Below are positions 54,951 to 64,000 of a DNA stretch of 64,000 bases, piece by piece. The stretch comes from Cyrtodaria siliqua (taxonomy: Eukaryota; Mollusca; Bivalvia; Adapedonta; Hiatellidae). The first letter of the stretch is position 1. Each line of letters opens with the position of its first letter. Under the pieces are notes generated by a model. It was given only the letters and a program-made list of their open reading frames with translations. It ran no database searches and was not told the origin of the DNA. The stretch covers positions 159,669 to 223,668 of the forward strand of contig JAWPHD010003271.1 of the NCBI GenBank assembly GCA_037043455.1, in the 5' to 3' direction. A program made the position numbers and the translations under genes.

Positions 54951-56035
54951 ACTCCAAGATTATGTTTTAAAATGAAATCAGGGTTTGTTTATATAAAAAA
55001 ACCTGATACAATGACGCTTTTTAACGAGTTTGGAAAGATATTTTTTGGGGAAGAAAGAGAACTCCAAATCGTTCTTCGGACGAATTTCATGATCAAGAAC
55101 GTTTTCTGATCGTTATTACAAACAGTCCACTGTCGGAATATTTTACAACAAAACATCCATCCCCATCCCAACACCCATACACCAAATCCACCCGACACCT
55201 TCGATTTTAATGCACTTTTACACATTTCATATCAGGGAAAACGTAGTAGGATATCAGTAATTACTGAGGGGATACACGCAAAACAATTATGCACGTAAAA
55301 GTATTTACCCCGTCGGGGTGGGGGTTGGGCAGCAACGGGATAACCCAAAAATCGATTTATTGTTATACCCCCGCCCTTAAACTGAAGATTCTCTAATGAC
55401 GTAAAGCGTCTGTACACATTGGCCAATAGCTGCGGATCTAAGTAATCGATACTGGCAGCGTTTCATGTGACATTGCACCATTGATTTTCCTTTTTCGTTT
55501 TTATAAAGAGACAAAAAATGCGCATTTGTCTCCGTAGATGATTTTAAAACTCATATCAATCAAGCGATCGAGCGTTCGCCAATATAAAAAGGGGCAATAA
55601 AACAGGCGGTGGTGTATCGGTGTATCATGTAAGATAATGCCAATCTATGGAAGCTTTAATATACCCCCCCAGATGATGCGATCATTCTATAATATATGTC
55701 ATTTTAACGTAATATATAGTGTTAAGACAACTTAAGCTATCGACCTGTCGCTGTATACATTCTTATGTATGTTTAGATAATGAAAACAGTACTCTTTGTC
55801 AATGATAATTAAGGTGTAATAACAAAAGGATGTATGGATATAGATTAAAACGGCATGACAATATACAAAGGTAGTTGTTGACATGTACACGTCGACATAT
55901 ATTTTTGTTTTACGGAAGATGTATTAAATTGAATGACCATAACCGTTTTTGTTTCGCCACGATAGTGGGTAGCGAGACATAGCAGTCACTCGATTTTTAT
56001 GAAACTGTGTCAAATGCTTTGTTGGGTACTTATCA
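54951..56035. other. Spacer of the inverted duplication, left part, no gene seen
   Basis: Unique AT-rich DNA between the arms. A GC-richer patch with CCCCGTCGGGGTGGGG lies at 55308-55323. ORFs of 64-78 codons on the minus strand have no domain. Confidence 0.45.
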
Positions 56036-56375
56036 CGCCAAAATTACCAAGGTCTAGTCATATTTTGCGTTATTTTCCCAAACCTTAGCCTTGGTTAGGT
56101 AACTTAACCTTGATTAGGTAACTGAACCTCAGTTAACTGTATACATGTGATTGCCTCATTTTCTTTATTTGATACTTGGTCATATGTATTGTTGGCTTTG
56201 GTGGACATCACTGAACGACACAAATTACCAAGGTCAAGGTCAAATGTTGCTTATTGTCCCCAAACTTAATCTTTGTTAGGTAACAACCTTGGTTAGGTAA
56301 CTTAACCTCAGTTAACTTTATGTGATTGTCTCACTGTAAGTCTTTGATACTTGGTCATATATATGTATTGTTGGC
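56036..56375 (+). repeat. Two tandem copies of a ~185-bp AGGTCA-rich repeat
   Basis: AAATTACCAAGGTC, CCTTGGTTAGGTAACTTAAC, CTCAGTTAACT and GATACTTGGTCATAT occur in the same order at 56040-56195 and 56221-56375. No coding content. Confidence 0.8.
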
Positions 56376-56389
56376 ATAGGGAAAACCTT

Positions 56390-56965
56390 GAAACATGTTC
56401 TACTCTAAAACTCAAGGCACAGAGCTTTCATATATAACCTGTAGTATCAGCTTATGGTTCACTACCAAGTTTGTTCAAATGATGACCCTGAGGTCAAATT
56501 CGGCCCAGGAGTCACAGTTTTACATAATGTTTTATAGGAAAATCTTAAACAAATCTTCTTCTCGGAATCTACATGAGCTAGAAGTTTAATATCACGCATT
56601 TAAAATTAGTCCTCTACCAAGTTTTAAATGGCGACCCTGACGTTAAATTTGACCACGCCCCAGCGATAACTTATTTTACATAGACTTACATAGATACAAA
56701 ATGAATACATCTCCTCTGAGGACACAAGGTATAGGGCTCTCATATATTGCATGTAGTATAAGAGGTAAAGCTAGAGGTCTAATATTGTGCATGTACCATA
56801 AGCTTATGATCCTCTATCAAGTTTGTTCAAATCGTGTCCATGGGGTCAAATTTGGCACTACCGCAGAGGTCACATATTTTACACAAAATAGTATAGAGAA
56901 AAACCTTAAAATAAATTTCTTCTCTGAAACCACAGTTTTACACTTACTGAGAGGGATACATCCAT
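56390..56965 (+). repeat. Diverged tandem units of an interspersed GGTCAAATT-type repeat
   Basis: Two full units and one partial share CAAGTTTGTTCAAAT, GAGGTCAAATT.GGC, AGTCACA.TTTTACA and TCTTCTC.GAA. They begin near 56390, 56610 and 56740. The wording resembles a very common molluscan tandem-like repeat; that is recollection, not a search. Confidence 0.65.
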
Positions 56966-57479
56966 CCAAGCAGTATCGGCCAAGGGTCCGTCCCCACTAG
57001 GGACATGTATCACAAAGGTCTTAACTTGGAAAACGTTGAACTCCCCACCATATAACCGGAACTGCTCTGCGCAAAGTAAGAATTCTTAAAATGCCCGACG
57101 ATTCCGGAATTGGGCAGGACTATTCCGGAATTGCGCAAGGGGTTAATCGATATAAAACATGCACCATGTGTCGGCGCAATTTGAGAATGTTTTGCGCAAA
57201 GTACGAATTTGTGTTGGGATTTGAAGTCGAATATAGTGTTTTGAAACCTATTTATTTCTAATTACATATGCTTAATCGTTTCATCCGTCAGTTATAAAAA
57301 ATAAAATCATAGTTTGGTTTGGTAAATAATTATCATGAACTTAATTATTGAGAAAACAAGCTGAATACCTGAAACAATACAGCGCGGATTTATATTACTG
57401 AAAAAATGAGATACATTATGGCTAAGAAAATATAAACAAGTAAAGCACAGTGGTGCAAACGCCAGATTGCTAATTCACC
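56966..57479. other. Spacer, middle part, no gene seen
   Basis: Contains two close copies of ATTCCGGAATTG (57100-57140) and two GCGCAAAGTA..AATT words (57068 and 57194). Otherwise featureless. Confidence 0.45.
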
Positions 57480-57665
57480 ATTTTAACTGAACATGTATGC
57501 CAAGTTTCAAAGCTTTCTGGCAATTCGTTTTCGAGAAATGAGGAAAAACAAAAACTTTAACCAAAAACGTCTACCAAAACGTCAAAACGCGTAGACAGAC
57601 ATACGGACGGACGGACAGAAGATAGACGAAAATCGCCAAACCATAAGCCTGGATTTGCTACGCAA
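57480..57665 (+). mobile_element. Interspersed repeat with (GGAC)n
   Basis: CCAAGTTTCAAAGCTTTCTG leads through a K-rich-looking A tract to CAGACATACGGACGGACGGACAG, GATTTGCTACGCAATCCGGC and an A-rich end. It has the layout of the tail of an interspersed DNA element found in many invertebrate genomes. No ORF. Confidence 0.45.
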
Positions 57666-57997
57666 TCCGGCTAAAAATTTAAAAAAGAAAACGCGACACA
57701 GACAATAATATTTCTAATAACGGGTCAAATTGGACATTCCATATATATTTTAGAGATTTCCTATGATCTATTTATACAAACATGGGACCCTTGTTTGTTG
57801 CCATATACCTTCGTATATACGGGCATCTACAAATGAACTCAAATATGGAACATTTGTCAAATAACAAACACACCAATTACTCAATAAATGCGCCAGGTGT
57901 TAAAGCTACAACTACTACTAATTGCATTTGCATGTTTTAATCATATTTATTAAAGCATTATACTGATAAGGTATACACATATATTAAATGTCAAATT

Positions 57998-58702
57998 GCT
58001 TGTTCCAATACTCCTTGAAGCTTCGCATCTGCGGACCTCAATTGACTGGGCCTAGAGCTTAAACTTGGCCAGCTCGGCACTGTTCAGTGGTGCATTTTGC
58101 GAGATTTCTCCAAATATTTTGCGCTAAAATGTCAATGAATCAGTTTGAGTATTTGTTAATGGAAACTAAATAAGCGAAAACATTCTCTTATACCCACTTC
58201 CCACCTAGTTTTATTCCATGTATGGCCTGTTTTTCGTGCAAGCAAGGTGTACGCAGTTTCATACTCTGAATTTATCTAGAAACACACCTGTCTTTGAAGA
58301 ATTTCAAATGTGGATGTTGAGTCTATCTGACTAGTACTGAGCTACTTGCAATAATGCAAAGTTTTATGTTTATACGCTAGTTGTATATTCTCCGGGACGG
58401 GGGCGTGGATATGGGGAGGATACAGTGAGGCATAACCCGATGATAAGACAGAAATGATTTTTTATTATGCGTGGATGGGCTAGTCAGAATAATCTCCCCA
58501 TCCATGCCCCTGCTTTAAGAAATGTATTTTTAAGCCCAGAATGCACCCCTAGTTTAGAACAACAACAACAGCAACAACAATAAATGAAAGAAAAGAAAGA
58601 AAGAATGAATGAATGAATGAAAGAAAGAAAGAAAGAAGAAAGAAAGAAAGAAAGATGAATGAATAAATGAATGAATGAAATGAATGAATGAATGAATGAA
58701 TG

Positions 58703-58773
<71 letters not shown>

Positions 58774-60209
58774 GGAATGAATCAAAGGAATGAATCAATG
58801 GAATGAATCAATGAATGAATGGATCTTCAGACCCTGAAACGTTGTCACCAAATATCACCCTAAATCCCCTTCTTATCCATTTCTTACCTCTTTCCCATAA
58901 AACAGTTTGCAAATACCCCACCTGCCCGGATTAAAAACGAACAAGAATACACACAAACAAAAAATGATGGGAAAAAGCATTTACCTCAAGAAAATGCAGA
59001 AAATACCCCAAAGATTTAAAACAAAAAATACATCACTACAAATATAGCAACAAAAAAGGAAACATTTCAAGACACCATACTCCGTCTGTTTGTTTCGTTA
59101 ACCCCCACTCTGCTATCCTCCCCCACTCCATACACACTTCCCTCATTAAATTTGTGTAGCGCCCACCCCCAACCCCACACCAATCCCCACCACATATTCC
59201 CCTCTGCTCTCGCAAAATACTCCTTACCACATTATCGCAAGACCTCGAACACCCCGCCTCCCCTCACCGGTATTAAGCCCCCTCCGTTACCCGCCTCTTA
59301 TTTCCTTAAGAGGACATTGGGTACATAGCTTGGTATGGTACGTACCAACATGAGAGACTTTCTTTTGGAATAAGGCATAAGTGTATTTAGCCACATCCTT
59401 AGTAATTGTAACTGATGCGTTTATTATATTGTTCCAACTTAATAGTGGATTAAATCCTAGATTCACTCAAACAAACATATATCCTCTATTTATTCATCCC
59501 AAAACAACAAATATTCTCTATTTATGTTTGTCACGAGCATGCATATCTTTATCAGACACCTGACCATGATCGCAGTTGCTATGGATTTTGCGTGAGCGAT
59601 TCTTCCTCGTCCGTTTTAGTGAAACGGAACATGCGCTTCTTAAAATTGAGTGTTCCTAATGATCTCATCATCATAATAAAGAACAGAAAACAGCATATAA
59701 TAGAAAATTCACTGCATATCATAAAAAATGCATCACGTATAAAGCCGTTTGTACCGAATATAATGCAGTTGAAACCACCAAATATAAAGACGTATCCACC
59801 ACGTATTTTAAATGTGTACCACATATAAGTCAACAGAAGCACTGCATATAAATACAAACCTGTTTCATATAATCTTCAAAGTACCTCATATATTAGATAA
59901 ACTACTGCATATAATAATAAAAGCACTACATATAATGATGACTGGCCCGCATATAATTGTTTATCTACTACATACAAAGATTATCTGCCGCATTTAATGA
60001 TTAAGATATTGCATATAAATAGTTTTCTACTGCATGTAAAGAGTTATTTACCACATATAATTAAAAATACACTGCATATAATGAAAGATCTAACACATAT
60101 AAAGGGAATGGAACTACATATATTAATCGGCAACATCATACGACAGTCATGGCTTTCCATACGTATATGTGCTTATTAAAAGTGATGGCTGGCGTGCCGC
60201 AGCGTGGTC

Positions 60210-60248
<39 letters not shown>

Positions 60249-60372
60249 GATAACGATAACGATAACGATAATAATAATTAGAAGAAAGAGAAGAATAACG
60301 ATAACGATAACGATAATAATAATAATAATAATTACGATAACGATAACGATAATAATAATAATAATAATAATT

Positions 60373-60403
<31 letters not shown>

Positions 60404-60840
60404 AGTTATTAACGAGGAAACTCAGTTGAAAAGTCCAATCTTGCCTAAGGTCCTCAACAGTAAAATAGTACAAAAAAGTCAATTACAATTTTAAAACACA
60501 TTTATAAGTAAAAAGAAAAGATACAAAAAGAGTCAATAACATTTGACACGTTTACAATTGCCTGTGTATTCACGACCATACACACATCCAAATATAACGG
60601 ACAGCAAGTAGAGCACAACAGACGTACTCTGGTAAGATATATTGCTCCCGAAAATAACTGCCAGGCCAACCATGAAAAGCTATGGAATAATAGAGGACCT
60701 GAAATAACGTGTTTGGGATATTTTGAAAGAACACTGTAATAACCTAACCACGTTATTTCAACAAAATTTAAATACTGACCGTCGTGGTCAGATAAGAGGT
60801 AATGCAAATAAAATATATTAAGCATCGTCATACGTCACAG
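57998..60840 (-). repeat. Right arm of the large inverted duplication
   Basis: Reverse complement of 51677-54950 with scattered substitutions and indels of a few per cent. Microsatellites differ in length, and the SINE and the extra 99-bp copy are absent. A 60-codon frame is conserved in both arms (53058-53240 minus, 59381-59563 plus). A neighbouring 78-codon frame has several amino-acid changes, so neither looks constrained. The arm ends at CATACGTCACAG and the G-free sequence starts at the next base. Confidence 0.93.
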
Positions 60841-63800
60841 CAACCTCACTACAATAACCATACCTCTCCCACAAACACTCTAACAATAATCCAACACAAA
60901 CCATCACACCACCCCAACCCTAAAAATCTAACAAATCACCCTACCCATAAACACCCCCCAACCCCTTAAGATACTCATAACACACCCAACCCAAACTCCC
61001 TGTCCCCACTAATAACTCAACCTCTTCCCAACCACACAAACCCACTATATCCATCTAACCATCCTAACCCTAACTCACACAACCCACCCTTCCCCAAATA
61101 AATCTAACAAACACCTCCCCTCAATACCAACCCCCACCTCCCTAACAATCCCCCCCCAAACACCATCAACACTCATAATTACCCCCCAAACCAACTACCT
61201 CACACCACAATAACTAACCTCAAACACTCACGACAACCATAACAACATTCCATTACTCAACATACCCTCACAATAACCAACCAATAAACACTTACAAAAC
61301 CCTATAATAAAACAAAATCCCCCACCATACCACCCCACACCCCCAACAAACCAAATAAAAAACACCTACCACAACCCTCCCCTAAACCCTCCACTAAATC
61401 ACATCCAACAAACCCCATAAACCCTATAAATATAACCAAAACCCTCCCCCATACCACCCACAACACCTAACAAACAAACCCACCAACCCACCACCCATAC
61501 CTAACTATACCTCCCCCATCTTACCATCCCCACCCCATACAACAACCAACTACATAACCTAACCCTCAACCAACAAAACAACACTAAACCACACTACCCT
61601 CCCAACACACATAACACCTCCCCACACTATAAATATAACAAAATCCACCCCCCCCTATCCCCCCCCCCCCACCCCCTAAAACCATAACACCCACTCCCCC
61701 CACAACCATCCACTATTAACTTCACTCCCTTCACATCCTACCCCCACCCAATATCCACTACCCCCCTCCTAAACAAAACCCTCCAAAACTAACACCATCC
61801 ACACCCCAAACAATCTAACAAAATTCCCACCCAACCACCTACTATCCCACCACCATATAAAACCCCCCCAAACACAATCCCCACCTATCCCACCCATCCA
61901 AAACCCCTCATAATAACTAAACCTCACACAATACAACCCTCCCCACCAATCCATTCCTCCACAATCATATAATAACCTACATTAAAACCTATCCCTCACC
62001 AACCATACACACCCACTTATAAACACCAAACCTAAATCATCCCAACACTCCAATTCCTAATATATTACACCTACACCAAATACCACCAACTCACCACACC
62101 TTCACCACCAACCCCCCCACTACCCAAATCCAACAACTACCACCAACATAACCTCCAAAAAACATAAACAACCTCACTTACACCCATACTCAACTACACC
62201 CTCCATCCCACACCCCCACACCCTACCACAATCCCCCCCAAACCCCACTACCACCACAACTTCCCAAACCCCCACCCTTTACAAACCTTCTATCCTACAC
62301 TATCCCCCCACCTACAACCTACCAAACCTCCACCATCCACACCTATACAAACTACATACACTTAATAACCCTCAATATTCCAAAAAACTCCCTCCTTCCC
62401 AATGTCCCTCCCCACTATCTCATAATCAAAACAACACCCCAAATCCCAAACCCATACTACTCACTATCATATACATCAACTCTAATCCAATAACTCACCA
62501 CCAAACAAACACCACCCAACATCCTTAAAACACCATCAAACCATATCACCCCCCATCCACATACAACACCCACTCACCCCCCACTCATTCTCCCAATTCA
62601 TCCATACCCACTCCCCACCTAAATAATCAACCCAAATAAAATCCAATCCCCCCACCCAAAATCCTTTCCCACCACTCTCTCCCATCACTACATCTACCCC
62701 CCAACATTCCCAAACCCACCCCACTCTCACCTCAACCCCTCCTATCACTCTCATAATCCTCAAACTTCTATCATTTCCACAAATCCATTTCCCCCTCCAT
62801 ATATCAACTCAAAACCCTCACCACCCACCCCCCAAACAAAAAAAAAACACTAAAAATCATCTAAACATCCAATCAACCACCTCAACAAAACACCCAAACC
62901 CCTAAACCAAACATCCCTTCTCACTCAATCCAATTCAACATAAAAAAAAACACACTCAACCACATCTCCCATCATACCTATCAAATTTTAAACTCACTAA
63001 CCCTCCCCTCCCCCATCACCCCATACCCTAAATAAACCCAACACCCCCACAAAAAATTTTCAATATTCCCTACCCTAACAAATTCTAACTACCCCCCTAT
63101 TCCCCCACCAACACCCCCAAAACACACCCCACCCCCACCCCAAACCCTTCCACCAAAATCAAAACACCAACATCTTCCCCTCACCACCCCCCCCATCCAA
63201 AACCCCCCCCCCCCTCCCATCCCTACCCCTTAAATACCTACCTCCTCACACTCTCTTCCCCCACTCCTATCCCTCACAATCATATCTATCCAAACTCATC
63301 AACTCTTCCACATACCCAAATACCAATACTACACCACACTCCCACATCCCTAACTCCTCCCACCAACATCAATAATAAAACCCTTCCCCCCCCACAAACC
63401 CCCCTTCCCCCTCATCCACCTCCACCTCCCCCCCTACATTCCATATACCAACAACCCTCTCACCATTCCCATCCCCCCCTACATCACCTTTATACTCCCA
63501 TATCTACCAATAACAAACAACCATCCACTAATATACATCTAAATACATAACATACTACACATAACCCTTCACAACCCATCCCCCCCCCCCAAAAACCTAA
63601 CCCCCCCAATAAACCTAAAATAAATAACAATATATACCTTAAACAACAAAAACCAACACATTCCCATCCCACTAACACCCCAATCATACTCCCAAATAAC
63701 CAATCCAATCAACATTAAAACCCCCAAAACAACAACAAACTAAAATTTCCACTTCCCTCCACACAACCACACCTACCACCCCTTCCCCCCCCCACCCCCA

Positions 63801-64000
63801 CCACAAAAACAACCATCCCTCATCCAAAAAACACAACACCTACCCCTAAAAACAAACAAACACCAAATACAAACCCTACACCAATACACCCCCTTCTACC
63901 CACACAACTATCTCCCTTAACCACCCCTCAACACCTAACACCTCAAACATAATACCACACACCTCCACAAAACCAAAACCACCCACACACAACACAACCA
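60841..64000. other. Virtually G-free (plus strand) tract to the window end
   Basis: I count G only at 60970, 61012, 61232 and 62404 in 3160 bases. The rest is A and C (each about 40% or more in sample lines) with under 20% T. No fixed tandem period is evident, though similar phrases recur. Examples are CCCTATAA.. ATA.. ACCA or ACAA followed by CCC runs and ATACCACCC, near 61301, 61421 and 61623. The minus strand is correspondingly C-free and gives Gly/Trp/Val-rich frames that are not genes. Either an extreme strand-asymmetric sequence or a sequencing or assembly artefact; I favour the latter. Confidence 0.9.

Noticed and set aside
60901..61080. Telomere-like CCCTAA words (for example CCTAACCCTAAC near 61063)
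   Set aside because: Only isolated words in a C/A-rich sequence without tandem CCCTAA arrays, and the orientation would be wrong for a right-hand chromosome end.
61769..63708. Gly/Trp/Val-rich minus-strand frames in the G-free tract
   Set aside because: They reflect a strand without C, in which few codons are possible; no protein family resembles them.

Overview
The window looks like animal nuclear DNA dominated by repeats, most likely from a marine bivalve or a related lophotrochozoan. The grounds are an AT-rich background, tRNA-derived SINEs, decayed non-LTR and Penelope-type reverse transcriptases, an LTR element with a CCHC Gag and a retropepsin, many fold-back elements, and long arrays of satellites and minisatellites. 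There is no prokaryotic gene organisation. Host coding content is sparse. The only host-gene candidates are a 222-codon multi-pass membrane protein (11088-11756, minus) and a weakly supported first exon (9375-9450, plus). Each has a TGACGTCA site about 30 bp from its start.

Layout, left half. 1-3.3 kb is AT-rich with a tandem duplication and two fold-back elements. 3.3-6.5 kb is a 28-bp minisatellite carrying an ~850-bp segmental duplication. 7.1-8.2 kb is a dead non-LTR retrotransposon 3' end. 8.7-10.7 kb is a cluster of fold-back and MITE-like elements. 11.1-11.8 kb is the membrane-protein ORF. 12.2-15.3 kb is a compound CTG/ATG trinucleotide array. 15.3-28.3 kb is a satellite domain: plus-oriented units at 15.3-18.7 kb and minus-oriented units at 20.1-28.3 kb, interrupted by reverse-transcriptase fragments. 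29.5-32.9 kb is a CAG/CAT array that is the reverse complement of the 12-15 kb array. The stretch 12-33 kb is therefore a degenerate mirror-image structure.

Layout, right half. 33.1-39.4 kb is an LTR retroelement that keeps Gag and protease but shows no reverse transcriptase, RNase H or integrase. Its first ORF begins with a helix-hairpin-helix motif. 39.8-40.0 kb is a tRNA-derived SINE. 40.4-45 kb holds direct repeats, a 36-bp minisatellite, a self-complementary CGATGG-rich tract and a decayed Penelope-like reverse transcriptase. 46-52 kb is a second satellite with an ~575-bp higher-order unit and another reverse-transcriptase insertion. 51.7-60.84 kb is a large inverted duplication: two ~3-kb arms around a 3-kb spacer. 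A SINE with a 13-bp target-site duplication sits in the left arm only.

From 60841 to the window end the plus strand is virtually free of G: I count four G in 3160 bases. The change falls exactly where the right arm of the inverted duplication stops. This is the strangest feature of the window. An assembly or sequencing artefact must be excluded before any biological reading.

Most features are transposon-derived or tandem repeats, so no pathway or operon-like cooperation can be claimed. All calls rest on reading the sequence; no database search was possible.
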